A DNA stretch of 64,000 nucleotides, taken from assembly GCA_029204225.1 (NCBI GenBank), contig CM055106.1, positions 9,284,274-9,348,273 on the forward strand, read 5' to 3'. Position 1 is the first letter of the stretch. Each line of letters starts with the position of its first letter. Under the pieces are notes generated by a model. It had not been told where the DNA came from. It did no database searches and saw only the letters and a list, made by a program, of their open reading frames with translations. This DNA comes from Diphasiastrum complanatum (Eukaryota; Streptophyta; Lycopodiopsida; Lycopodiales; Lycopodiaceae). Shown piece by piece: positions 52,751-64,000 of the stretch. A program made the translations under genes and the position numbers.

Positions 52751-53362
52751 AATTCTAGCATGCCAAAATTGATGATTTCTATCTTGTAGCCAAATCTAGA
52801 TGTGCATCCAAATTTGGTCAAGATCTTGTTGATCCATTAAGTATGTTTTGGATCTGATTTTTCACATGTTATTAGAGCAGGTTGCAAGCCAAAGTTGGAG
52901 CATTCTAGGTCAAATCACTTGGAGTAGGCCGATTTTTTAGGACGTTACATTTTACTAGATACATCAAGATTCTAGCTTTTGCATCATAGTTTTTGTTTGA
53001 TTCAATATTTTGCATTTTTGGAAGAACCCTAAATTTGATAGAATCTCTTGATTTTAAGTTTCTGAAATTCTTCAAGAGTGTGTTTCAATTTTAGGTGTTG
53101 GAAAAAGTTCATCATATTGTGTTTAGATCTAATGTGATCAAGAAATCAACATTCTATGTGCTAGGATTTGCTACAAGAGACAAAAGGAGAGGCTAGATTG
53201 TTTCCAAATCTTTGTGATTTCTTCATGAGTTTCATTTGTTGATTTTCAAGAGATTGCTAAGTGCATTGGAACAGGTTCAAAGAGAAGATCAGATCATTGC
53301 AACATGGCAACCTCAAGTGGCTTCATGTTGGAAGGGAATGATAGGCTTACCTCGACAACAGT
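52750..53362 (+). mobile_element. Copia-H remnant: LTR end, degenerate PBS, leader, gag start
   Basis: TTTTTCACA followed by TGTTATTAGAGCAGG (degenerate PBS near 52868), a ~430-bp leader, and MATSSGFMLEGNDRL at 53304. Homology is lost about 55 bp into gag. Confidence 0.6.
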
Positions 53363-54160
53363 CATAAAATATTAGTACTCACATGTGTGAATCCATATAC
53401 ATAAGAAAATCAATATTCTACACACAAATATTCACTATATCACCACCAAGATGCAAGAGATTGATGTAGAAACCAAAAGAGATATCTTCCATAAGAATGA
53501 ATGAGAGAAGAATGAGGGAGATAAATTTCTCCCAACTTGTATGCCTATTTATAGAAGCCTCTTGACCTATTTAGATCATCTTGCCCAAGCTTATCAACTT
53601 ATGGAAGTTTCTAGAAACTTCTCCAAAAAGCTAGATAACTTGACTAGATTCAATGTATCTCTTCTAACCAATTAGAAGTTGAAATTCTATTAGGATCTAG
53701 TGCAGTATGCAGATCACATCACACAATCACCATAGCCAATCCTCACAAGCTCTCAAAGATGGCACAACAAAAGTTAATAGATTACAAAGAAACACTGTAC
53801 ATATAGAGTATTCACAAACTGCATGAAAAGGCAGATGTCCTAAAATTGGCCTACCACCTGTCAAACTAAGGTCGGGCCCAATATGGCCAAATTCGACCGA
53901 CAAACTCAGGACATGCCCCTGAGTATAGCAAGTACTGTATATAACTCTGTACAGGCTAATTCTTCCTATGTGTGGCTACCCGGCTAACCCAAGTAGCCGT
54001 CTACGTGATCAATGCCTGATCAATATATCCTAATGGGTCACGTCCCGAACACAACCATATACAGTAAACCAAATAAACTATACACCAATTACATCATCAC
54101 ATTTAGAGCTTATACTAATGAATCAGATCAAAACTGATTTCTAACTCTCTCCCTTAAGCT
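53363..54160 (-). repeat. Probable LTR, minus sense
   Basis: Bounded at its upper end by a purine tract on the minus strand (AAGGGAGAG near 54150). It contains a good minus-strand TATA box, CTATAAATAG (near 53560), and a CACATGTGTG variant near 53381. Its ends are not clean TG/CA. Confidence 0.45.
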
Positions 54161-56300
54161 CAAATGTGATAAGAGTGAAAAACGATATATTGCAGCAGCG
54201 TTTGGAGTGTCCAAAAGATGTTATGCATATCCCTACTACCTTGTACTTGACTCACACTCAAGCACACCAACAAACCACCAGGTTTGACTCACAAAGTATC
54301 ATGCAAACACAATGCTCATATAGAGATTCTACCACACTCTTGACCAACTGACTCATCCCCAATCCAACTTGACCACAAGTGGACCACATGAGCAACATGG
54401 CTCAAACTGAGGAAATCCCACTGTCACCATGAGACTTACATCCTCCATCTAGCTAGGCTGACATCCTATCAGACACCTACAAGCACAAACCTGTAAAGCT
54501 GACATAAATGAGCGACTGAGGCTCAACCTGAGAAAATCTTACTGCCACCATAAGATTGCACCCTCACCAGATAGACAACTAGTAGACAATGACAAGTCAA
54601 TGAGCATAGAATGACTACTTTGTTTTACTGTAGCAAATACACAACCACATACGACTCCGACTCAGATCTAGACTCCCTTGACAAGGCAACATGCAAGACC
54701 ACACACACTCATGCAAGCCAACACGAATGATAAAGCATCAAATACATGACCAAGGCCTGCCCAAACTGTGGTATCCTGTCGTACCAACACCTGTGCCACC
54801 AGTAGGTCTGCTGCTACACCACTGGTCTCCAAATCAGTGTCTCCAACCATGGCCCACACCTGTAACCAAGATGCCCTCACGTCCAAGCATATCACATAGA
54901 TGTCCTCATACATCATCCAAGATCAACCATCTCGAGCCAATGAGAGCTCCAAGCCTCATCCCTGATGTACCTCCCAAACAAAGCTATGCTCCAAGCCGCT
55001 TTGCCTTGACATCCTGTCCAATAAGCCCTGAAAGATGATCCCCATCCATTCTCTATGCTTCAAGCACAAGAATCTACCAAGGACTCAATGAATGAATGTA
55101 CACAAACCTCACCATAGGCTATACCTGAGTAGCTCGCCTACCTCCCAGAGATATTGATGATGATCTACCTATCCTACATCCCATGTAGCCTATCTCACCA
55201 ACACTGTATCCATCATAGCGTCCAAGCCAAAGCAAATACAAACTAGATCCACTATCGTGATGAATAACTCACCCAAGATCCATAGCATATCAGGTAGGAT
55301 AGCTCCAGAACCCTGTACCCTGTGCTATCTGATCACCAAATATCCATTACCCGCTGATAGCTCCCCAAGAATCTGTCCACCTGTAGTGCAACTAGACTCC
55401 AACTAGATCTAACCAAAAGCTGCATCCTGCTTATCAAATAATGATGGATAGACACAACATGTGACGCCAACCTGGAGATTACTATGCATATAACCATGCA
55501 GCTCACCTGATCACTCGCCAAAGTATCAGCTGTCACTCCCTGAGCAACCATCTCCATCCCTGCTAGCTCACAACCATGGCCATGCTGGATCCACATCACC
55601 CCGTAATGCACTCCATGCCCTCAAGATATGTACCACCTCCAGGTACACTCCATGCCACCTACCTCCAAGTAGGCATGACCCATCCCTAGGTCATCACATG
55701 ATGCACCAGCTGAAGATCATCATCCATACATCAAATGACATATCATACCTGAGCAATTGTAGCATCTCCTTGAGTGCCACCCCAATGGACTCGTCATCCA
55801 CATACTATGCTCATTTGATGTCTCCGATCCTGGTCACCATCCTGCTAGACAAGCCAAACTCCAAAGCATCACCTGCTCCACCTGGCTCCTAGCATCTGCT
55901 CGCTCTCCTTGGCTATGTGCCACCCGACACCATGCCACCACAAGCATATCCCTGAGTCGTGGCTCATGGGATCCCGAGACCACTGTCTCCCTGATCATAC
56001 TGAGGTATATGGCTCTGAGTGACTTCCTCTAGGCTTCCCCATGATCTCACCACCCGAGAATCTGCACCATGGAAATTCCAACACATGTGCCAAGCCTAGA
56101 CTCCTGCAAATATAGCCAAATGCATGAAAGCTATAGATAGCTTATCCACGCCCGTGATGGTAGATGTCTCCCCACCGATGCCAATGTCCAATGACTAGCC
56201 CCCTGCTGTAATGCCAACCTGTACTCCCAAATGAGCACACCATGAAGTCCTCGCCATCAATGTCCCCTCTCATGTTCATACTGATGCATCAAAATAGGCC
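54161..56300. other. C/A-biased stretch, no gene recognised
   Basis: The plus strand is unusually rich in C and A and poor in G for about 2 kb, unlike the neighbours. A phrase like GGCTCAA(A/C)CTGAG.AAAT.(C)(C/T)TACTG.CACCAT is repeated around 54391 and 54512. It lies upstream (minus sense) of a purine tract and LTR, so it may be the 3' part of an unrecognised element. Confidence 0.35.
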
Positions 56301-56302
56301 AA

Positions 56303-57398
56303 CCTAATAATTCCTTGACAAAAGTACAAAAGAGACAATTGATTCTTAAGGCACAACCTTATCAATTGATTGCTGGACAATTGTATCACCGAGGAATGGA
56401 TGATATTTTGCGAAGATGTGTTTTGCCGCATGAAGTACCTGAACTTATCATGTTTTCACATGATGGAATGGGCGGAGGACATTTTTCAACAGATATCACT
56501 ATTTGCAAACTTTTACAATCAGGATGTTGGTGGCCTACACTTCATAAAGATACAGAAAATTATATTCACGGTCATGTGATGTTTGTCAACGAGCACGTGA
56601 TCCTACATGCCTTGACTATGTTGGCCCTATTCATCCTGCGACACGAGGATTTGAAGCCATATATATCATTGTTGCAACTGATTATATGACCAAATGGGTT
56701 GAAGCAAAAGCAGTTCGAGTTACAGATGCAAATCAGCAGCTAAGTTCCTCTATGAAAATATCATTACTAGATTTGGATGTCCTATCGAGTTCATAAGTGA
56801 TCGTGAAACACATTTTGTGAATGAAATGATAAAGTGTCTGTTGGAAGACTTTTTCGTTATTCATCAGTTTAGTACTCCATACTATCCTAGGGGTAATGGT
56901 CAAGCTGAATCTTCCAACAAGATTCTCTGCAACATTATGACAAAAATGGTTGAAGCAAGTCGTTCTAATTGGGAACATAAACTTCATGCAGCATTATGGG
57001 CATTCAGAACCGCTTACAAGAGTGGCACAAATCAAACACCCTTTCAACTTGTTTATGGTCAAGATTCTATGATGCCAGTTGAATTTTTGGTACTATCTTT
57101 ACGCATAGCAGCCACAGAAAAGTTATACGATGACAAATCCCTACAACTGCATCATGAGGCTTAGCATAAACTACGTGAAACCAGATTGATGGTAATTCAT
57201 GCGTTAGCAGTAGGGAAAGCCCATTGCAAGGCATGGCACGATTGTCGATTACACAAAAAAGATCTGAAGGAAGGAGGTCTAGCACTAATGTATAAGATAA
57301 AACTGATCAAAGGCAAATTGAAATTTACTGGTGAAGGACCATACAAAGTTAAAGAAATATTGAACTATGAAGCAGTTATTTTGGAACATTTGGATTGA
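56303..57398 (+). pseudogene. Gypsy-3 remnant: integrase
   Basis: Pieces in two frames. The finger region is degenerate (QLYHRGMDDILRRCVLPHE, FSTDITICKLLQSGCWWP). The core shows VIVATDYMTKWVEAKAV-like text near 56680, TPYYPRGNGQAESSNKIL at about 56880, and EHKLHAALWAFRTAYKSGT. The C-terminal part is KGKLKFTGEGPYKVKEIL near 57310. The type is that of plant Tat/Athila-like Ty3/gypsy elements. No RT precedes it. Confidence 0.85.
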
Positions 57399-58488
57399 AA
57401 ATGATTTGACACTCTAGTGAATGGCAACTAATTACGCAAGTTTTGGTAGCCTGTTTCGCTAGTCTAGCCAGCATAATCTGACACTACGATTTTGATTTTA
57501 TTGTTATAGAGATTTTCTCTTTTTCACTACTTGACTGATTTTTTTTTTTTTGGAAAAGATAGTAAAAAAAAAGTGAAAATAAAAAAACTTATTTGGTATA
57601 GCTAGGTGGTTCGTCAGGTCGTCTATCCATTTTTCGGCTGGCTGATCTTTGTTGAACTAAAGTCATGACCATAGCTGGTAAAGTTTCTACTTGGAACTGA
57701 ACGTACTGGGACAACTGGTTTAGGTCGATTTGGACAGTTCTTAGTATGTGCTCTATTCCGCAGTTATCACATAGGGGTGGGAATTTGAGCTTATCAAGAC
57801 AACGGGTAAATCCATCATGGATGATGTATTTAAGGACTAAAATAAATACTATCCTCATGGAGAAAAATGAGACCAAGTCCTAATGGGAAGACTTTCAACT
57901 TTGCCCTTGGATGACTAGAACAACTAGTCATGCCTTGACTTATGATGGAGATGCAGAACTTACAGATGAGCAAATAGTAGATAGTCTGAACCACACCTAT
58001 GCACAGTGAATCAGACGAAGGTTCTTTTTATGTAGTTTTTAGGGTTTTGAGTGTTTTTGGTGTTTTCTAATGGTTTTTTTGATGTTTTTGCAAATCTGCT
58101 GAAAAGGAATGTTCGCCTTTCAAACCAAAAGTTTTGTGAGCAAAACAGAAGGTGTCTGCAACTCGACGAACGTTCCTGAAAGAGGGTAAAAAGTATCAGC
58201 TCTGATGACAATTTTGTCTCCTTTGACCAAAATCTAACAAATTTGACCAATTTTTATTGTTTTTAATGATTTCTCAAATCCAAATGGATCTTAAGCATGG
58301 TGATCTGAATAGCTTCCCTTGCTCAACAATCAGATTAGATTTCAAACAAGAATCTACTCAATTCAAGCAAAATCACTCCAGATTTAATCCTAAAATGCAA
58401 CTTTAACACTATTCATGCCAAGACAAAATGCCTAATGCAAGCTAACCATCAACCAAAAAACATGTTGTAAACTGAAAAATTGGCGTAG
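57399..58488. other. Unassigned stretch downstream of Gypsy-3
   Basis: Includes a minus-strand open stretch 57876-57589 (about 95 codons, ending RRPDEPPSYTK) of unknown family that could be gag-related to the minus-oriented LTR/PBS at 58489. The evidence is weak. Confidence 0.3.
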
Positions 58489-59870
58489 CTCTCCGACAAT
58501 GACACCAAAATTATAGTGGGTTTATTTCCTATTCTATTCTCAACCCAAAATCCAAGCACACAAGCATCAAGGAGATGAAGGTAGTTGTCACGCGGAGGTT
58601 CGATCCCATGAGAGCGATAGCATATCTTAGAATTCAGCATGTAATGAAGATCGACATCTAACTCTAACATCCATTAACACTACAACCATTAATTCTAGAT
58701 CCACAATGATAATAGCTTACTCTTTCTCTCTCTCTCTCCCTTTCTCTCTCACAAAAAGCATAAGAAATAGCAATTCTAATAATATTTAGATCCAACAATT
58801 AACAAATACAACAAAAGCATGAGAGATGGAGGAATAGAGATAGAGAGCAAGGACAATCACAAGTCCATTCTATAAGAGAACCAATCTGCTTGTATTGAAA
58901 TGAAGAGGGAACATGGTTTACAAACTCGAGTATGCCCCTCTTTATAGTGGAGCCTTGGCCTCAAAATCTTATTGGCCCGTTAAAATTCAAAAAGAGCTTG
59001 CATTATTTAGAGGACCCAATTTGAATTTGAATTTTAGTGAGAACCCCTATTTTATTCACTAAGTTGACATTTAAGCCTACGACATTAAAAGTCCCGCAAA
59101 AAGGCCTAAAGTCCTTTTATTAACTTGTAACTAATCAGATAACTATGTGATTATTGGGTTGGACTTACACACGCAAGGTGCCAAATCCCTCTCACCTACT
59201 AACTAGGGCTAGGGTTGTCTTGGGATCCACAAATCCTCCAGCAAATTAAAACCCAATGAAAACTAACCAAACCAAAGTCTAGCATTTCCAGACTATGGGC
59301 GAGTTCTTGGTTGCCTATGTGAGTTTGGTACAAACTCTCTGCATATTGTGCGAGTTTTCCTCTTGAGGTCTCTTTGCTAATGTTTTGATGTTTTTCAAAA
59401 AAACTCGCACAAGGATCAGATGTGACCTGATTGGACTAATAATGTCCATTGCAGTACCTGTGAGTTTTGTTTGTGACAAAAATCACTATTTTTGATCCAC
59501 TTGGTCAAAATTGATGAATTTTCACTATAACCAAAATGTTGACCTGATCTCAATTGTAACAAAACTCGCCCTAGTGACAGATGTATTCTAGAAGGCTGAT
59601 AGATGTCTGGTGAGTTCTATGTGAGGTTCTCTAACTTAGTTGATGGTGTTTTCTAGCACTTGATCTATTTTCTATAGTCGGAACAGAGATCTGATTAAGT
59701 GATAAATCTTGAGACTGATTCTCTCTTTTCTACTTATCACTGAACTTGCTATCATACTAAATCTAGGAAAGAAGTAAATGGAAACAATAAAAAATAAAAA
59801 CACACGATATTGAAACGAATGACAAAAGGACTGGTACATGCATGCAGACACATTAAACAATGAATGTGCT
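58489..59870 (-). repeat. Athila/Tat-like PBS and probable long LTR
   Basis: The minus strand of 58507-58489 reads TGGTGTCATTGTCGGAGAG, which differs only by transitions from the tRNA-Asp-type PBS of Athila/Tat elements. The LTR would extend from about 58513 up to about 59870, where integrase C-terminal coding sequence begins. A TC-rich tract lies near 58720-58750. Ends not defined. Confidence 0.5.
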
Positions 59871-59879
59871 CAGTATATT

Positions 59880-60110
59880 TCAAGATGAAAGCAATGCTCA
59901 TGATATTTCCTAAGTTGACTCCCATTCACTATAGAATCTAAAGGGATGCCTTCTAGTGTTTCAAGGCGGGCATATCTTGAAGAAAAGATCTGATCAATAA
60001 TATATGGCCCTTGTCCTATGAATTTTAACTTCCCCTTATGTGCCTTAGCTTGGTAAAGGAGAGCTTAGCCCCCTCTTTAAACTCCTTGAGCTTAATTAGC
60101 CGATCATGCC
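59880..60110 (-). pseudogene. Gypsy-4 integrase C-terminal remnant
   Basis: Minus-strand text resembles WHDRLIKLKEFKEGAKLS, followed by a degenerate (F)IG(Q)GPYIID-like stretch and the tail ...SIVNGSQLRKY. This is the gypsy integrase end just upstream of the LTR. Broken by shifts. Confidence 0.6.
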
Positions 60111-61440
60111 AAACAAGAAACACATTCATGCATCAGTACCCAAACTATATGCATGAAGATGGAGCATCGAAGGAAATGCAAGTAGTAGAATCTTCAATTA
60201 ACAAAACAACAACATTTCAATACAAAACACATGCTCTAGAACTCGTGGTGGAGGCCTCTATCTATACCCACGAGTTGTAGAACCCAATTGTATCTTATTT
60301 TGGAGTCCACGTCTTGCAACTGAGTGAGCCCCAATCTATAATGATTTGAGTTCCACCTCTTACTTGATAATAGGAGGCCTCTTTATTAAAAACATAACTC
60401 AAGTTGAGAGAGTCTAAATTACTTTCTCCCACATGGTTATCCATCTTTTGAGAATTACCATGGGGCTCACAGAATATTCAATTAGCCTAGCACTAATAAT
60501 TTTTGTGCTCTCAGACTCGGCTCTCAACTTCATCTCTGTTGGAAACCCTTTTTGGGTGATGAGACACTGCATCGACATGTCAGGGGCATGGCATCAGCTA
60601 ACACCGGTCATGCCACAATTCTCGCCTCAACAACATGATTAGGCATAATTGGATGCGGCTATGGATTTAAGAATGGATCAAGGAAGAGCGCTAGAGGTTG
60701 AAGAGGTCCTACCAGTTCCACTAGTCACACAAAAAGGTCCATGCACATCAGGGACCAGACCATTGTTTCAAAGGCCCATCAACGTCGAGGACGAATCAAA
60801 AGTTTTTTGCAGCAACACCCAGTTGAGTTCTCGCATGGTGGTTGGGTCCTCGCATGGTGGTTGGGTCATAAAGTTCAAAACCTCAGAGATTGAGGCCGGA
60901 AAAGAAATTGATAAGCTACCAATTTTGGGAGAGCAACGAACCTGGAGAGTTACGGTTTTTGAGAAGCTCCTGATTCTATAAGGAGCTATGTTGCAAGTCC
61001 TCGCCAACTATGAGTAGATCCATGCTATGTGTTGATGCCACATCGTAATAAGTGGAAAGATCTGGGGGTGGCCATGAATAAAATCATGATCCATACACCG
61101 AAGTGGCCAGTTATCTACCAGCCTTTCAATTGGATGATTTCAGTGGATTTTCGCATAGCGCTACAAGCATATTAGCAGGAGTACATGTTTTCTCCCGATC
61201 CGACCGTTAGACAATTGACACTTTTTGCAAAAGACTTAACTATGTTGGCATTCGTTGCTACTCGATGGGATGAGTGCCTTCCTAGGTTGGCATTCGATCC
61301 AAATACACCAATGGCGTCCGACAAATGATCAGCTGTCCTTAGCAAGATTGTATTTTCATGCCGCGATGATGGGTGGCTCCTAGGAATCAAGATTTACCGC
61401 TTGGACAACGTCAAAGTGGATTGTCGGAACGCCTAAGTGC
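60111..61440. other. Unassigned region with short ORFs
   Basis: Plus-strand open stretches 60433-60642 and 60649-60981 have a less AT-rich composition but no recognised domain. A 19-bp unit (TCGCATGGTGGTTGGGTCC) is tandemly doubled at 60831-60867. It may be a decayed gag or transposon ORF. Confidence 0.3.
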
Positions 61441-62040
61441 TTTTTACCACACAATTTGGATTTCAACACTGTCCGCTCTCCTAAGGTGTGTAGATGCACT
61501 AAGATCAAGACTAGATTGAGATTCAAGATCTATCTTTGATTCTATGGCAAAAACACACTACTACATGCATTCAATCACTTCCAACTCTCACTCACACGTG
61601 TGGGAAGTGTTCCAAAAACAAGATGCTCTCCTTGGGTAGAGAGAGAAATCTAGAATACCAATAACACTCAAAATCCACTCAATCTCAAAATTAATTACAT
61701 CCAAATGAGAAGTACAATGATACTAGTAGATCCACGAGCTAGCATAATGCTCAATCATGATTGGACCACACTTTTGCCACCTCTTAATCCTATTGGACCT
61801 TTGATCCATTCACCTCTAGATTCTATTGGATTATTTTCAAGCATCTCTCAAATTCTATTGGGCCACTCATGGTTCCACCTCTAAGTCCTATTGGAACTCT
61901 TAAACTTTATCAAACAAAAGCATTACACTTGTCTACACTCTAGTTAGCTCGATTTTGGCCTCCTACTCTATTTTGGCTCAATAGTGGCATTACAAGTGGA
62001 CATGGATAATTTGCCATCTATGCCAAATTTGACCCTATCA

Positions 62041-62732
62041 AATCCTACACCTAGATGCTTGATACAAAAAGATGAAGGCACTTTTGCTCAAAGGCTTGGT
62101 GAGTAGATCGGCAATACAAGAGGATGAGTTGACATGCTCCAAATAGATTTCTCCTCCAATAAGCTTTTCTCTCACAAAATGGTGTGCCACTTCTATATGC
62201 TTGCTCCTTGCATGAAATATGGGATTATTGGCAAGAGCTTGGGCCGAGATATTATCACACTTGATCATTGGTAGATCATTCTGCTTGATGCACTTTAGCT
62301 CCAATAATAATCTTTTGATCCAAAGCACCACTTTGGTAGTTGTAGTGAGTGCTTTGTACCGGGCCTCACATGAAGAGAGAGATATAGTATCTTGCTTTTT
62401 GGAAAGCCAAGATATTAGATTGCCTCCAAGAAATATAGTGTATGCACTAATAGATTTTTGATCCATCTTGTCACTTGCAAAATCTGAATCCGAGTAGCCA
62501 ACAATGGATAGATCTTCACTTTATAAAGTAGACCATAATCACAAGATGAATATACATATCTTAGAATCTTATTGGCCATCTTCCAATGATGGATCTTAGG
62601 ATCTTGCATAAATTGACTCAATTTGTGCACACAAAAACTTAAATCGGGCCTAGTAATGGTAAGCCAAATCAAGGAGCCTACAAGACTCCTAAAAAGTATG
62701 ATGTCTTCAAAGGAGCATTCAATCACTTCCAA
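62041..62732 (-). pseudogene. Copia-G RNase H
   Basis: FEDIILFRSLVGSLIWLTIT, RPDLSFCVHKLSQFMQDP, a shift, then SWLSKKQDTISLSSCEARYK, NPIFHARSKHIEVAHHFVRE and CIADLLTKPLSK. At least one frameshift, near 62460. Confidence 0.92.
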
Positions 62733-63224
62733 CTCTCACTCACACGTGTATAAAGTGCTCCAAAAACATGCTGCTCTCCTCGGGTAGAGAGAGAAAGCTA
62801 GAATACCAATAACACTCAAAATCCACTCAATCTCAAAATTAATTAGATTCAAATGAGAAGTACAATTATACTAGTAGATCCACGAGCGAGAATAATGCCC
62901 AATCATGATTGGACCACACTTTTGCCACCTCTTAATCCTATTGGACCTTTGATCCATTCACCTCTAAATTCTATTGGATTATTTTAAAGCATCTCTCAAA
63001 TTCTATTGGACCACTCATGGTTCCACCTCTAAGTCCTATTGGACCTCTTAAACTTCATCAAACAAAAGCATTACACTTGTCTACACTCTAGTTGGCTCAA
63101 GTTTGGCCTCCTACTCTATTTTGGCTCAATAGTGGCATTACAAGTGGACATGGATAATTTGCCATCTATGCCAAATTTGACCCTATCAACATCCTACACC
63201 TAGATGCTTGATACAAAAAACATA

Positions 63225-64000
63225 AGACCCCTTTATCTAACATAGATAATCTTTTTCAATTCTTCACACCCTTTGCGAAAAGTCATGTGTGAACTTGCTC
63301 CACTATCAATCCACCATGGATCTAGATCTCGATCAGTAGCAAGCATACATGAAGACATCACGAAAGCATTATCATTTGGATCTTGAACATCCAAACCATC
63401 CTCATCAAGAGTAAAATTATCTTGCTTGTCTCCTTGATCTCTCTTCTTCTTGTAGCAGCACTCACTTGCAAAGTGTCCATTGATGCCAAAATAGAAGCAC
63501 TTGGGATTTGATCTATATGTTTTTTTGCCATTTGAAGAAGCCTCCCCTTGATCTTGCCCTTTACACCACTTACTTTTGTTTTTTCACTTGAATTTGCCCT
63601 TGATGAACATATCCTCCTCTCCAACTTGAGATGTTGATGAAGCCCTTCATTGATCAAGATTTCTTGAAGATCAATCAAACTTGGAAAAGTCTTTTGAATA
63701 TCAAGACTTTGAACAATGTTAGCATGAGCATCCAACAGTCCATTAATAATTGAACAAGCTCTCATTCCTTAATGCTCTCATCAATGCAAGCTAACTCATG
63801 ATTCAATGCTTTCACTCTCAAAATAAAAGTATTTGGACTTTCTTCACTCTTTTGCAAACAAGAAAATATTTGCCTTCTTAGAGTCAACATTCTAGAAGTA
63901 GACTTGGATTCATAAAGCTTCTTCAATGAATCCCAAGCATCCTTTGATGATGTACTCTTACCAACTTCCTTGAGAAGCTCATTGGTAACATTCATCTTTA
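63225..64000 (-). pseudogene. Copia-G gag and protease, running off the window
   Basis: Gag MNVTNELLKEVGKSTSSKDA from 63995, LRRQIFSCLQKSEESPNTFI, then a shift at about 63763, a degenerate CCHC-like segment (near 63470), and the protease WWIDSGASSHMTF near 63310. The gag N-terminus lies beyond 64000. Confidence 0.88.

Larger units (their letters stand above)
61567..64000 (-). mobile_element. Copia-G: rearranged copia element
   Basis: In minus sense: gag and protease (64000-63225), then a 506-bp block (63220-62715) that is a copy of pol 3' end plus LTR, then RNase H (62732-62041), then the LTR again (62040-61567). The 504-bp and 506-bp blocks are about 95% alike by eye. Integrase and most of RT are missing. 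A misplaced LTR copy has therefore replaced the middle of pol. Confidence 0.85.

Overview
This is nuclear DNA from a land plant, most likely a vascular plant with a large, retrotransposon-rich genome. It has spliced genes with GT-AG introns, a plant-type MATE transporter gene, plant Ty1/copia and Ty3/gypsy chromovirus retroelements, and initiator-Met-type primer-binding sites. No prokaryotic, organellar, tRNA or rRNA gene was recognised, and the species cannot be named from the sequence.

The most notable locus is a gene split in two. Its first half (22702-22943, +) encodes the tail, alpha-N, alpha-1 and loop 1 of a CENH3-like histone H3. Its second half (6574-5051, -, four exons) encodes the rest of the H3 fold, then a basic linker with an NLS-like motif, then a Ulp1/SENP-type (C48) cysteine-protease domain. 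The halves are separated by a roughly 16.4-kb inversion (6575-22943). The other breakpoint cuts the 5' LTR of a young copia element (Copia-A). Re-inverting the interval restores both the histone fold and the LTR, and it pairs the two AAATT target-site duplications at 6732-6736 and 29092-29096. The ancestral gene was therefore a histone H3-SUMO/Ub-like-protease fusion, which I do not recognise as described. Its upstream region holds 15 CACGTG G-boxes in about 370 bp, followed by a TATA box and a tandem-repeat leader.

Layout: 1-4623, 3' part of a chromovirus (Gypsy-1) with three in-frame stops and its 3' LTR. 5051-6574, C-terminal half of the fusion gene. 6575-22943, inverted block holding copia remnants B, C and D on the minus strand, a (CT)n tract, a palindrome-rich stretch starting with a CACTA-like end, an unknown ORF, the G-box region and the N-terminal half of the fusion gene. 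22944-29091, Copia-A with an intact 1326-codon gag-pol. 29092-31920, gypsy remnant and a partial LTR. 32937-49796, a MATE (DTX/DETOXIFICATION) gene on the minus strand with seven identifiable exons; its fifth intron is 12.2 kb and contains Copia-E nested in an older Copia-F plus another LTR/PBS. 49797-64000, intergenic DNA with copia and gypsy remnants (H, Gypsy-3, Gypsy-4, an Athila-like PBS, Copia-G).

Apart from Copia-A and the MATE gene, nearly everything is degraded. A 10-bp palindrome, CACACGTGTG, recurs in the LTRs and leaders of several otherwise different copia families. Its G-box core is the same motif that is massed upstream of the histone-protease gene.
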